From: Nocardioides houyundeii
GTDB taxonomy: Bacteria; Actinomycetota; Actinomycetes; Propionibacteriales; Nocardioidaceae
Direction of reading: 5' to 3'
Assembly: GCF_002865585.1 (NCBI RefSeq)
Contig: NZ_CP025581.1
Location: forward strand, 3,162,001 to 3,226,000
DNA length: 64,000 bases
In this document: positions 7,992 through 21,448 of the stretch, in pieces
How the letters are laid out: each line of letters opens with the position of its first letter
Numbering within the stretch: the stretch's first letter is position 1
Notes under the pieces: generated by a model
Told to the model about the DNA's origin: nothing
Databases searched by the model: none
The model's input: only the letters and a program-made list of their open reading frames with translations
Made by a program: the position numbers and the translations under genes

Positions 7992-9239
7992 TCAGGAGAA
8001 CGGGGGGCGGGCGTCCCGGGCTAGCGAGCGCCGTCCCGCCCAGCGCCACAGCCGGGCGGAGCGGTCCCGGTCCTCCTCGGTGACCAGGTTGCCCATCCAG
8101 CGCAGCGCCAGGGTCATCAGCCAGTCCGAGCGCATGCCGGCCGGGCCGAGTGCGGCGACCACCTTGGGCACCGTGGCGATCCCGGCCAGCCGCCGGGCGA
8201 TCGAGAAGGACTCGCCGTAGTGCTCGCGCAGCAGGGCGGGCCAGGCCTCGTGCAGGTCGTGGCCGCCCGCGATGGTGTCGACCACCAGGCGGCCGGTCTC
8301 CAGCCCGTAGTCGATGCCCTCGCCGTTGAGCGGGTTGACGCAGGCCGCGGCGTCACCGATCAGCGCCCAGTTGCGGCCGGCCACGTTGCTCACCGCCCCA
8401 CCCATCGGGAGCAGCGCCGAGGCCTGGTCCCGCAGCTCGCCGGAGAGCTCGAACTCCTCGCGGCGCTGCTCACCGTAGAAGCGCATCAGGGGCTTGACCG
8501 CGATGTCGGCGGGGCGCTTGGCGGTCGCCAGGGTGCCCACTCCCAGGTTCACGGTGCCGTTGCCCAGGGGGAAGATCCAGCCGTAGCCGGAGAGCACCTG
8601 GCCCTGCTCGTCGCGCAGCTCCAGGTGCGAGGAGATCCAGGGATCCTCGGAGCGGCCCGAGGCGACGTAGGAGCGCCCCGCGACGCCGTACACGGTGTCG
8701 CGGTGCCACTCACGGCCCAGCATCTTGCCCAGGGGCGAGCGCACGCCGTCGGCGACCACGAGCCAGCGGCAGCGCACCTCGACGCGCTCGCCGCCGCGCT
8801 CCAGGACCACCGACGTCACCTTGTCCCCGTGGCGCACCACGTCGACCGCACGGGCGCCGTCGACGGCGGTCGCGCCGGACTTGATGGCGACGCTGCGCAG
8901 GTGGTCGTCCAGCTCGGTGCGCGCCACCGCGGAACCCCAGGAGGGCAGGGAGCCTCCCGGCACCTCCCACGGCAGGTGGAGGGTCTGGCCGAACCCGTGC
9001 GCGCGCAGCCCCTGGCTCACGGTGTGGGTGCGCAGCCAGTCCTCCAGACCCAGGCGCTGCAGCTCGCCGATGGCGCGGGGGGTGAGCCCGTCGCCACAGG
9101 TCTTGTCGCGCGGGAAGACCGCGGCGTCCACGAGCAGGGTCTCGAAGCCGGAGCGAGCCGCCCAGGAGGCGGCCGCGGAACCGGCGGGACCGGCACCGAC
9201 GACGAGCACGTCGGTCTGGTCGGGGATCGGGTCGGGCAC
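7992..9239 (-). CDS. menJ: menaquinone beta-isoprenyl reductase / geranylgeranyl reductase family flavoprotein
   Basis: 415 residues. A dinucleotide-binding GAGPAG lies at 15-20, followed by FPRDKTCGDGLTPRA, the GYGWIFPLGNGTVNLGVG block, and GDAAACVNPLNGEGIDYGLE near residue 300. These match the actinobacterial MenJ family (mycobacterial Rv0561c), which saturates one double bond of the menaquinone side chain; the protein ends in RPPFS like its mycobacterial relatives. It is an FAD-dependent peripheral membrane enzyme. GTG 9239 was chosen over longer forms because AGAGGA lies about 8 nt upstream and the flavin fold begins at once. A polyprenyl diphosphate synthase and nuo genes elsewhere in the window belong to the same menaquinone economy. 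Confidence 0.87.
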   Translation of the reverse strand: MPDPIPDQTDVLVVGAGPAGSAAASWAARSGFETLLVDAAVFPRDKTCGDGLTPRAIGELQRLGLEDWLRTHTVSQGLRAHGFGQTLHLPWEVPGGSLPSWGSAVARTELDDHLRSVAIKSGATAVDGARAVDVVRHGDKVTSVVLERGGERVEVRCRWLVVADGVRSPLGKMLGREWHRDTVYGVAGRSYVASGRSEDPWISSHLELRDEQGQVLSGYGWIFPLGNGTVNLGVGTLATAKRPADIAVKPLMRFYGEQRREEFELSGELRDQASALLPMGGAVSNVAGRNWALIGDAAACVNPLNGEGIDYGLETGRLVVDTIAGGHDLHEAWPALLREHYGESFSIARRLAGIATVPKVVAALGPAGMRSDWLMTLALRWMGNLVTEEDRDRSARLWRWAGRRSLARDARPPFS

Positions 9240-9365
9240 GGTCGGAATCCTCTCAGGAGCGTGGTTGCGGCCCAAACCCAGCACCTTCAGCGCACGGGGG
9301 CTCGACAGCAGCCGGAGTGAGGCGGCAGGTTGGGGGCTCGCGAATCGTCGAACTCGGAGGTCACG

Positions 9366-11228
9366 ATGAAGCACCGGCCCAGCACCCGGCGCACCGCCGC
9401 CGCCACGCTCTCCCTCGGACTGTGCACCGCCGTGTGCACCGTGCTGGCCGCGCCGGCCCCGGCAGCCCCGGCCCCGGCCCCGGCGGCCCAGGGTTCCCGC
9501 ACCGACACCAAGGTGCCCACCGCGGTGGGGCGCGGCGGCGCGGTCAGCACCGTCGACCCGGAGGCGACCCGCGCCGGGCTGCAGGTGCTCAAGGACGGCG
9601 GCAACGCGGTGGACGCGGCGGTGGCCGCAGCCGCGACCCTGGGCGTGACCGAGCCCTACAGCGCCGGCATCGGCGGGGGCGGCTACTTCGTGCTCTACGA
9701 CGCGAAGTCCGGCAAGGTGCGCACCATCGACGGCCGCGAGACGGCGCCGGCCAAGATGCGCCGCGACGCCTTCATCGACCCCGCCACCGGCAAGCCGTGG
9801 AACTTCGCCCCGGAGCTGGTCACCAGCGGGGTGCGCGTCGGCGTGCCGGGCACGCTGGCCACCTGGGACAAGGCGCTGCGCAAGTGGGGCAGGTGGTCCC
9901 TGGGCGAGGCGCTGGCACCGGCCACCAAGGTCGCGCAGCGCGGCTTCATCGTGGACGAGACCTTCCACAACCAGACGACCGAGAACGCGGTCCGCTTCGG
10001 CGCGACCAAGGCCAGCAAGCGGCTGTGGCTGCCCGGCGGCTCGGCGCCCCGGGTCGGCTCGGTCTTCCGCAACCCCGACCTGGCCGCGACGTACCGCCAG
10101 ATCGCCCGGGACGGCGTCTCGGCGTTCTACCAGGGGAAGATGGCCGGCGAGATCGTCCGCGCCGTCCGCGACCCCGACAAGACCCGGAGCACCGAGCTGC
10201 CGGTGCCGGCAGGCCGGATGACCCGCAAGGACCTCAAGGGCTACCAGGTGGCGCTGCAGCGGCCCACCCGAGTCGACTACCGCGGGTACGACGTCTACGG
10301 CATGGCCCCGTCCTCCTCCGGTGGCTCCACCGTCGGTGAGGCGCTCAACATCCTCGAGCGCTACGACCTGAGGTCGATGTCGGTGACCGACGCGCTGCAC
10401 CACTACCTCGAGGCCAGCGCCCTGGCCTTCGCCGACCGCGGCAAGTACGTCGGCGACCCGGCGTACGTCGACGTCCCGCTCTCCGACCTGCTCAGCGACA
10501 CGTTCGCCGCCGAGCGGGCCTGCGCGATCAAGCCCGGCGTGGCGCTGCCCAAGCCCACGGCTGCCGGCAACACGGCCAGCTACGACGGCAGCTGCAGCAC
10601 GCCGGCGGCGCGCGGCGAGGCCGACGCGAACACCGAGAACCTCTCCACCACCAACCTGACGGTGGTCGACCGCTGGGGCAACGTCGTGGAGTACACCCTC
10701 ACGATCGAGCAGACCGGCGGCTCCGGGATCACGGTGCCGGGACGCGGCTTCCTGCTCAACAACGAGCTGACCGACTTCTCAGTCGTCTACGACGCGAGCG
10801 ACCCCAACCGGATCCAGCCGGGCAAGCGGCCGCGCTCGTCGATGTCGCCCACGATCGTGCTCAAGGACGGCCGTCCGTTCCTGGCACTCGGCTCCCCCGG
10901 TGGCTCCACGATCATCACCACGGTGCTGCAGACGCTGGTCAACCGGATCGACCTGGGCATGAGCATCGAGCAGGCGATCGCCGCGCCCCGGGTCTCGCCG
11001 CGCAACGGCGCCGAGACGGTCGCCGAGCCGGCGTTCGTCACCGCCTACGGAGCCGCGCTCAGCGGCTACGGCCACAAGCTGGTCGCGGCGGCCCCGCCGT
11101 CGTACCCGCAGAGCGAGATCGGCGCTGCCACCGCCATCGAGCTCTCCGGCACCAGGCGGCTGACCGCGGTCTCCGAGCCGACCCGTCGCGGCGGCGGGGC
11201 GGCCGGGGTGGTGACGCCGCGGCGCTGA
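9366..11228 (+). CDS. ggt: secreted gamma-glutamyltransferase precursor
   Basis: 620 residues, matching the family's usual length. Residues 1-35 form a Sec signal peptide (basic start, hydrophobic core, AAPAPAAPAPAP), so the enzyme is exported. The proenzyme would cleave itself before the catalytic Thr, placed here at about T428 in LSTTNLTVVD; downstream GSGITVPGRGFLLNNELTDF and GSPGGSTIITTVLQT are typical small-subunit motifs. The usual TTH sequence is TTN here, a substitution next to the nucleophile. GGT cleaves gamma-glutamyl amides; since actinobacteria lack glutathione, poly-gamma-glutamate, glutamine or environmental glutathione are likelier substrates. ATG 9366 is supported by GGAGG five nt upstream. 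Confidence 0.9.
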   Translation: MKHRPSTRRTAAATLSLGLCTAVCTVLAAPAPAAPAPAPAAQGSRTDTKVPTAVGRGGAVSTVDPEATRAGLQVLKDGGNAVDAAVAAAATLGVTEPYSAGIGGGGYFVLYDAKSGKVRTIDGRETAPAKMRRDAFIDPATGKPWNFAPELVTSGVRVGVPGTLATWDKALRKWGRWSLGEALAPATKVAQRGFIVDETFHNQTTENAVRFGATKASKRLWLPGGSAPRVGSVFRNPDLAATYRQIARDGVSAFYQGKMAGEIVRAVRDPDKTRSTELPVPAGRMTRKDLKGYQVALQRPTRVDYRGYDVYGMAPSSSGGSTVGEALNILERYDLRSMSVTDALHHYLEASALAFADRGKYVGDPAYVDVPLSDLLSDTFAAERACAIKPGVALPKPTAAGNTASYDGSCSTPAARGEADANTENLSTTNLTVVDRWGNVVEYTLTIEQTGGSGITVPGRGFLLNNELTDFSVVYDASDPNRIQPGKRPRSSMSPTIVLKDGRPFLALGSPGGSTIITTVLQTLVNRIDLGMSIEQAIAAPRVSPRNGAETVAEPAFVTAYGAALSGYGHKLVAAAPPSYPQSEIGAATAIELSGTRRLTAVSEPTRRGGGAAGVVTPRR

Positions 11229-11244
11229 GCCGCAGGCGGCTCAG
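11225..11244. terminator. short hairpin holding both convergent stop codons
   Basis: CTGAGCCG, a four-base loop, then CGGCTCAG. The stop of ggt (TGA at 11226-11228) and the stop of the DUF429 gene (11241-11243) lie on opposite arms. It lacks a U-tract but could slow transcription from both sides. Confidence 0.4.
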
Positions 11245-12125
11245 ACTCGGATCGCTGCCGGGATCCCGTCGCTGAAGACCTCGGGCTCCGGCGGCAGCGA
11301 CTCCGAGAGGCCCAGCGCGTGCCTGGCTGCGCTCCAGGCCGCGGCGCAGGCGTCCAGCAGGTCGTCGACGGCATATCCCGGCCCCGCCGCCACCCGGGGC
11401 AGGGGGAAGCCCACGCTGCTCAGCGCCGCGCACCGGGCCTGCTCGCCCTCGGGCGTCCGCTTCCCGGCCAGCAGCGGCGCCCCCGTCATCCGGGCGAAGC
11501 AGAGCTCGGGGTGCACCTCGATCACCGGCACCCGGCGCGCCGCGGGGGCGCGCCGGGCGGCGCGGAGGTAGCCGTCGACGTCGAGCACCCGCTCCCGCAG
11601 CGCGTAGGACTGGGCGCCGGCGCCCAGCTCTCCGGAGGTGGCGGCCAGGTTCGCCTCCCGGGCCTCGGCGTAGCTCCCCGCCTGGTACGCCGCCCGGGTC
11701 AGGGTGGTGAACACCGAGCTGGCCTTGCCGGGCAGGGCGCCCCGGGCCAGCACGTCGGCCTGGCGTCGCCCGGAGTCGGGCAGCCCGATCGGGATGTCGA
11801 CCGCGACCACGGCCACCTCGGCGGCCTCACGGGCCATCTCGACCAGCCCGGCCAGGGTCGGGGAGACCAGCACCCGGCACCTGCCCTGCGCCACCAGGGC
11901 CCCCACCCAGCCGCCCTTGCCGGCATCCACCCCGAGCACCGGTGGGGCGTCGACGAACCACGACGCCACCCGGGTCACCGCGCCCTGCTGCTCGAGCGCC
12001 TGCACCGCGCGCAGCGCGTCGCCCACGTCCAGTCCGTGCTGCTCCCCCAACGACGCCAGCCGCGAGACGAGGTCGGCGAGCTCGCGGGCGAGCGGAGGGG
12101 TGATGGCGGGCTCCATGCCGGTCAT
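11241..12125 (-). CDS. DUF429 domain-containing protein
   Basis: 294 residues. GVDAGKGGWVGALV (about 72-85) and VAVDIPIGLPDSGRRQADVLAR mark the DUF429 family, whose fold is RNase H/actin-like, with acidic residues in these two motifs probably binding metal; VIEVHPELCFARMTG is a third conserved block. The biochemical function of the family is not established. The first 65 residues (helical, EQHGLDVGDALRAVQAL) appear to be an additional N-terminal module. ATG 12125 and ATG 12116 are both possible, with no clear ribosome site for either. It follows the rpoC terminator, so it is probably transcribed separately. Confidence 0.75.
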   Translation of the reverse strand: MTGMEPAITPPLARELADLVSRLASLGEQHGLDVGDALRAVQALEQQGAVTRVASWFVDAPPVLGVDAGKGGWVGALVAQGRCRVLVSPTLAGLVEMAREAAEVAVVAVDIPIGLPDSGRRQADVLARGALPGKASSVFTTLTRAAYQAGSYAEAREANLAATSGELGAGAQSYALRERVLDVDGYLRAARRAPAARRVPVIEVHPELCFARMTGAPLLAGKRTPEGEQARCAALSSVGFPLPRVAAGPGYAVDDLLDACAAAWSAARHALGLSESLPPEPEVFSDGIPAAIRV

Positions 12126-12157
12126 GGTGTCACGCCGCGCCAGCCGGCAAATGGCAC

Positions 12158-12194
12158 GAGGGCCGGACCCCGCGTGATGCGGGATCCGGCCCTC
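12158..12194 (-). terminator. rho-independent terminator after rpoC
   Basis: A 16-bp stem (GAGGGCCGGACCCCGC against GCGGGATCCGGCCCTC, one mismatch) with a short loop, 27 bp downstream of the rpoC stop on the minus strand. It closes the rplJL-rpoBC transcription unit. Confidence 0.75.
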
Positions 12195-12220
12195 GCCGGT
12201 GACTCTGGGGTGACCCGAGG

Positions 12221-16099
<3,879 letters not shown>

Positions 16100-16187
16100 G
16101 TTGGCTTCAATCCTTCGTTAGGTTCGCTGTTGTTCAAGGGGGACTGAGGGTGGCGGTGCGCGGCAGGGCCGCGCACCGCCTCACTGC

Positions 16188-19100
16188 TCAGACTTCTTCG
16201 ACGGAGCTGGGCTCGCGCCGGGAAAGGTCGATGCCAAGCTCTTCGGCCGCGCGGAAGACGTCTTCCTCGGCGTCCTTCATCTCGATGGTGGAGCCGTCCT
16301 GGGACAGCACCTCCACGTTGAGGCAGAGCGACTGCATCTCCTTGATGAGCACCTTGAACGACTCGGGGATCCCGGAGTCGGGGATGTTCTCGCCCTTCAC
16401 GATGGCTTCGTAGACCTTGACGCGGCCGGGCACGTCGTCGGACTTGATCGTCAACAGCTCCTGCAGGGCGTAGGCGGCGCCGTACGCCTCCATGGCCCAG
16501 ACCTCCATCTCACCGAAGCGCTGGCCACCGAACTGGGCCTTACCGCCGAGCGGCTGCTGGGTGATCATCGAGTAGGGGCCGGTGCTGCGCGCGTGGATCT
16601 TGTCGTCCACGAGGTGGTGCAGCTTGAGGATGTACATGTAGCCGACCGAGACCGGCTCCGGGAACGGCTCGCCGGAACGGCCGTCGAACAGGTTGGCCTT
16701 TCCGGTCGCGTCGATCATCCGCACACCGTCGCGCGTGGGGTACGTGGCACCGAGCAGGCCGGTGATCTCGTCCTCGCGCGCGCCGTCGAAGACCGGCGTG
16801 GCGACCTTGCGGCCGGGCGCGCTCTTCTCGGCGTGGATCGACATGAGCCGGTCCTTCCACTCCGCCGAGCCACGGTCGTCGTGCAGGTCCAGGTCCCAGC
16901 CCTGCTTGGCGAGCCAGCCCAGGTGGAGCTCCAGGATCTGGCCGATGTTCATCCGTCGCGGCACACCCAGGGGGTTCAGCACGACGTCGACCGGCGTGCC
17001 GTCCTCCATGAAGGGCATGTCCTCGACCGGGAGGATCTTGGCGATGACGCCCTTGTTGCCGTGGCGACCGGCGAGCTTGTCACCCACCGAGATCTTGCGC
17101 TTCTGGGCGACGTAGACGCGCACCAGCTGGTTGACGCCCGGGGGCAGCTCGTCGCCGTCCTCGCGGTCGAACACGCGGACGCCGATGACCGTGCCGGACT
17201 CACCGTGCGGCACCTTCATCGAGGTGTCGCGCACCTCGCGCGCCTTCTCACCGAAGATCGCACGGAGCAGGCGCTCCTCCGGGGTCAGCTCGGTCTCGCC
17301 CTTGGGGTGACCTTGCCGACCAGGATGTCCCCGGTCGTGACCTCGGCGCCGATGCGGATGATCCCGCGCTCGTCGAGGTCGGCCAGACCCTCCTCGGAGA
17401 TGTTCGGGATGTCCCGGGTGATCTCCTCCGGGCCGAGCTTGGTGTCGCGGGCGTCGACCTCGTGCTCCTCGATGTGGATCGAGGTGAGGACGTCCTCCTG
17501 CACCAGGCGCTGGCTGAGGATGATGGCGTCCTCGTAGTTGTGACCCTGCCACGGCATGAAGGCCACCAGCAGGTTCGTGCCCAGCGCCATCTCGGCGTTG
17601 TCGGTGCACGGACCGTCGGCGATCGGCGAGCCGACCTCGAGCCGGTCACCCTCGCTGACCAGCGGACGCTGGTTGATGCAGGTGCCCTGGTTGGAGCGCT
17701 TGAACTTCGCCAGCCGGTAGGTCTGGTAGGTGCCGTCGTCGTTCATGGTCTCGATCGAGTCGGCGGAGACCGACTTGACCACACCGGCGTTCTCGGCCAC
17801 GACCACGTCGCCGGCGTCGACCGCGGCGCGGTACTCCATGCCGGTGCCGACCAGGGGGCTGTCGCTGGTGATCAGCGGCACCGCCTGGCGCTGCATGTTG
17901 GCACCCATCAGGGCCCGGTTAGCGTCGTCGTGCTCCAGGAACGGGATCAGCGCGGTGGCGACCGACACCATCTGGCGCGGGGAGACGTCCATGTAGTCCA
18001 CGTCGCCGGCGAGGATCTCGGAGACCTCACCGCGCTTCTGGCGGACCAGGACGCGCTCCTCGACGAACTTGTCGTTCTCGTCCAGCGGCGCGTTCGCCTG
18101 GGCGATGACGTAGCGGTCCTCGTCGTCGGCGGTCAGGTAGTGGATCTCGGTGGTCACCGAGCCGTCCACCACCTTGCGGTACGGCGTCTCGACGAAGCCG
18201 AAGGGGTTGATCCGACCGTAGGAGGCCAGCGAGCCGATCAGGCCGATGTTCGGGCCTTCAGGGGTCTCGATGGGGCACATGCGGCCGTAGTGCGACGGGT
18301 GCACGTCGCGGACCTCCATGCCGGCGCGGTCACGGGAGAGACCACCGGGGCCCAGCGCGGAGAGGCGACGCTTGTGCGTCAGTCCCGCGATCGGGTTGGT
18401 CTGGTCCATGAACTGCGAGAGCTGCGAGGTGCCGAAGAACTCCTTCAGCGCCGCGACCACGGGACGGATGTTGATCAGGGACTGCGGCGTGATGGCCTCG
18501 ACGTCCTGGGTCGTCATCCGCTCGCGGACCACTCGCTCCATGCGCGCCAGGCCGGTGCGGAGCTGGTTCTGGATCAGCTCGCCCACGGTGCGCATGCGGC
18601 GGTTGCCGAAGTGGTCGATGTCGTCGGCCTGGACCTTGATCGGCTTGTCGTCCGAGCCGATCACCACGTTGCCCTCGGCGTCGGTCAGGTCGACCGGGTC
18701 GGCGGGGGCACCGCTGGCGTGCAGCTGCACGATGTAGCGGATCGCGGCCACGATGTCCTGGATGGTCAGGTTCTGGTGGTCGAAGGCCTCGGTCAGGCCG
18801 AGCTTCTTGTTGATCTTGTAGCGACCGACCTTGGCCAGGTCGTAGCGCTTGGGGTTGAAGTAGTAGTTCTTCAACAGCGTCAGCGCGGCCTCGCGCGTGG
18901 GCGGCTCGCCCGGGCGGAGCTTGCGGTAGATGTCGAGGAGGGCGTCGTCCGGACCCTGGGTGTTGTCCTTCTCCTCGGTCAGCTGGATCGACTCGTACTG
19001 ACGCAGGTCGGCCATCACGGCCTCGTAGTCGTACGGCTCGCCCTCGTAGCCCTCTTCGTTGGCCAGCGCCTGCAGGGCCTTGAGGAGGACGGTCACGTTC

Positions 19101-19729
19101 TGCTTGCGCTTGCGGTCAAGGCGTACGCCGACCAGGTCGCGCTTGTCGATCTCGAACTCCAGCCAGGCGCCGCGCGAGGGGATGACCTTCGCGGTGTAGA
19201 TGTCCTTGTCGGACGTCTTGTCGGCGGCGCGCTCGAAGTAGGCGCCCGGCGAGCGGACCAGCTGGGAGACCACGACACGCTCGGTGCCGTTGATGATGAA
19301 GGTGCCCTTGCGGGTCATCATCGGGAACTCGCCCATGAAGACCGTCTGGGCCTTGATCTCGCCGGTCGTGTTGTTCATGAACTCGGCCGAGACGTAGAGG
19401 GGGCGCGAGAAGGTGAAGTCCTTCTCCTTGCACTCCTCCTCGGTGTACTTGGGGTCGACGAAGACCGGGTTCTCGAAGGACAGCGACATCGTGTCGTTGA
19501 AGTCCTCGATCGGGGAGATCTCCTCGAAGATCTCCTGCAGGCCCGACTTCTCGGAGACGTCCTCGCCGGCTGCCTTGCGGGCGGCGACGACCTCGTCCCA
19601 CTTCTCGTCGCCGATCAGCCAGTGGAAGCTGTCGGTCTGGAGGGCCAGGAGAGGGGGAACCTCGAGAGGCTCCTTGATCTTTGCAAAAGAGGTGCGACGG
19701 GAGTTAACAGCGGAGCTGCGCGCGGCCAA
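16188..19729 (-). CDS. rpoB: DNA-directed RNA polymerase subunit beta (frameshifted in this sequence)
   Basis: Two overlapping frames together encode a full beta subunit of about 1180 residues. The N-terminal frame runs to VGKVTP (about residue 807); the rest ([20 protein letters not shown] to the end at EPSSVEEV) continues in another frame. The break is at 17304-17307, where the minus strand reads four C and five are needed (ACC CCC AAG). The rifampicin region is wild-type in appearance: [11 protein letters not shown] and [15 protein letters not shown] keep the Asp, His and Ser that most resistance mutations alter. TTG 19729 follows AAGGA by 7 nt. The gene is essential, so a sequencing or assembly error is by far the best explanation; programmed frameshifting is not known here. 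Confidence 0.95.
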
Positions 19730-19831
19730 GGTGCGTCCTTCGAATCATCGCTGAAGGTGAAGAGGCGCCGCCCACCACTACAACACCCTTCCGGGCAGGG
19801 TGTGAGCATTTGAGAGCAGACGCAAAGAAGG

Positions 19832-19860
19832 AGCCTAGCGCAAATCTAGGCGCGCGACAA
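19832..19860 (-). promoter_or_regulatory. sigma-70-type promoter for rpoBC
   Basis: TTGTCG, a 17-bp spacer and TAGGCT on the minus strand, about 100 bp upstream of the rpoB start. It gives rpoBC its own promoter in the 302-bp gap after rplL; the rest of that gap holds the rplL terminator and an untranslated leader. Confidence 0.6.
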
Positions 19861-19962
19861 ACCGTCACGAGCGGCCTGCTCCGATGGAGGGGCCGTGCTG
19901 CCGACGATGATGACCCGCCGGCGAGCGAAGGTCAAGCGCATCGGCGTTTCGCCGTGCAAAGA

Positions 19963-19999
19963 CCGAAGGCGGCCACCCCGGTGGGGTGACCGCCTTCGG
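19963..19999 (-). terminator. hairpin terminator after rplL
   Basis: CCGAAGGCGGTCACCCC pairs with its complement around a short loop (minus-strand reading), 33 bp past the rplL stop. Probably partial, since rpoBC in this group is often read through from rplJL. Confidence 0.65.
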
Positions 20000-20031
20000 C
20001 GTGTGCCTGTGCAGGCTCGACTAGCGAGAGG

Positions 20032-20421
20032 TCACTTGAGGGTGACGGTCGCGCCGGCGCCCTCGAGGGCTTCCTTGGCCTTCTCGGCCGCAGCCTTGTC
20101 GACCTTCTCGAGGATCGCCTTGGGGGCGCTCTCCACGAGCTCCTTGGCCTCCTTGAGACCGAGGGAGGTCAGGGCGCGCACCTCCTTGATGACGTTGATC
20201 TTCTTCTCGCCAGCGGCCTCGAGGACGACGTCGAACTCGTCCTGCTCGGCGGCGGCCTCGCCACCAGCGGCACCACCGGCAGCCGGGGCGGCGGCCACGG
20301 CGACGGGGGCGGCGGCGGTGACGCCGAAGGTGTCCTCGAACTGCTTCACGAACTCGGAGAGCTCGATGAGGGTCATCTCCTTGAACGCGTCAAGGAGCTC
20401 GTCGGTGCTGAGCTTCGCCAT
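20032..20421 (-). CDS. rplL: 50S ribosomal protein L7/L12
   Basis: 129 residues. An N-terminal dimerisation helix ([22 protein letters not shown]), an Ala/Pro/Gly hinge (about 38-58), and the C-terminal factor-binding domain with [21 protein letters not shown]. It forms the stalk that recruits translation GTPases. ATG 20421 follows GGAAGGA; it lies 81 bp after rplJ and is presumably translated in several copies per L10 from the shared message. Confidence 0.97.
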   Translation of the reverse strand: MAKLSTDELLDAFKEMTLIELSEFVKQFEDTFGVTAAAPVAVAAAPAAGGAAGGEAAAEQDEFDVVLEAAGEKKINVIKEVRALTSLGLKEAKELVESAPKAILEKVDKAAAEKAKEALEGAGATVTLK

Positions 20422-20502
20422 GGTGGCGGTTCCTTCCATTCGGTGGTCGGTCCGGGGTTGCGGAGCCGACCTGGGGTTTCAGGTGGTGACCGACGACTGG
20501 GG

Positions 20503-21147
20503 TCAGGCGTCGGTGGACTCGGTGGTCTCCTCGGCGACCTCCGCGGTGGCGGGGGCCTCCTCGGACGACTCCGGGGTCTCCTCAGCAGCGGACTCAGCCG
20601 GCGTACCGGCACCACCTGCGAGGATCGAGGGGTCCTGCTCGGCCTTCGCCTGCAGGGCGCCGGCGAGCCGGGCAGCCTGCGCGAGCGGGGCGTTGAGCAG
20701 GTAGACGGCCTGGCTGAGGGAGGCGAGCATCGCGCCCGCCATCTTGCCCAGGAGCACCTCACGCGACTCGAGGTCGGCGAGCTTGCCGATCTCCACCGCG
20801 TCCAGGGGCTTGCCGTCCAGAACTCCACCCTTGATGACAAGGGCGGGGTTTGCCTTGGCAAAGTCACGCAGACCCTTCGCCGCCTCGACCACGTCGCCGT
20901 TGATGAAGGCGATGGCGGTCGGGCCGGTGAGGAGGTCGTCGAAGCCTTCGATTCCCACCTCGGTGGCGGCAATCTTGGCCAGCGTGTTCTTGACCACGGC
21001 GTAGTTGGCGTTCTCGCCGAGGGAGCGCCGCAGGTCCTGCAGCTGCTTCACGGTGAGACCGCGGTACTCGGTCAGCACAGCGCCGGCGGAACCGTTGAAC
21101 GACTCAACGATCTCCGCGACGGCTGCAACCTTCTCTGGCCGCGCCAT
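20503..21147 (-). CDS. rplJ: 50S ribosomal protein L10
   Basis: 214 residues, longer than the common 165-175 because of a C-terminal tail of about 45 residues rich in Glu, Ala, Ser and Thr ([19 protein letters not shown]). The globular N-terminal domain ([26 protein letters not shown]) binds 23S rRNA and the helix before the tail binds L7/L12 dimers. ATG 21147 has GGAAGGAG 5 nt upstream. Preceded by a long structured leader likely to mediate feedback control by L10. Confidence 0.96.
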   Translation of the reverse strand: MARPEKVAAVAEIVESFNGSAGAVLTEYRGLTVKQLQDLRRSLGENANYAVVKNTLAKIAATEVGIEGFDDLLTGPTAIAFINGDVVEAAKGLRDFAKANPALVIKGGVLDGKPLDAVEIGKLADLESREVLLGKMAGAMLASLSQAVYLLNAPLAQAARLAGALQAKAEQDPSILAGGAGTPAESAAEETPESSEEAPATAEVAEETTESTDA

Positions 21148-21340
21148 GGGTCTCCTTCCGGACTACGCTCGAAGACTGTCGGCTCGGCCCGGGAAATGAC
21201 GAACGCCCCGGGCACAGGCCCAGGGCGTGGTCCGGATCTCTCCGGCTGCTCTGAAGCACCTGCGCTGGTCGTCCGTCTCGCGGAACCTTCGATCGGCCTC
21301 CACGGATGGAGAGTCGATCACCGGCGGTCTCTGGTTACGA
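21148..21340 (-). promoter_or_regulatory. putative L10 leader (autoregulatory 5' UTR of rplJL)
   Basis: About 190 nt between the predicted transcription start and rplJ, with strong self-complementarity, for example GCCCTGGGCCTGTGCCCGGGGC, and a segment ACCAGAGACCGCCGGTG that resembles the L10-binding part of actinobacterial leaders. Known L10 leaders bind L10-(L12)4 and repress translation. Assignment rests on position and resemblance, not on a computed fold. Confidence 0.5.
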
Positions 21341-21346
21341 GAAGCA

Positions 21347-21375
21347 ACTGTAGGCACCCGGGGCGCGATCACCAA
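21347..21375 (-). promoter_or_regulatory. sigma-70-type promoter for rplJL
   Basis: TTGGTG, 17-bp spacer, TACAGT on the minus strand. Transcription would begin near 21340, giving the long rplJ leader. It is backed against the DnaB-like gene, whose ATG is 74 bp away on the other strand. Confidence 0.65.
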
Positions 21376-21448
21376 ATCCGCTCCCGGACCGCTGGCGACC
21401 CCGGCGGATTCCGCCCCGCGCCCGGGAGCATTGTGCTCCAATTCGGGG

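Noticed and set aside
17285..17609. Programmed ribosomal frameshifting in rpoB
   Set aside because: No slippery heptamer with a downstream structure is evident, rpoB is not known to use frameshifting, and two other genes show the same missing-base pattern.
17462..19813. A 783-codon open frame on the + strand opposite rpoB
   Set aside because: Antisense shadow of rpoB; composition is that of reversed codons and it lacks a ribosome site.
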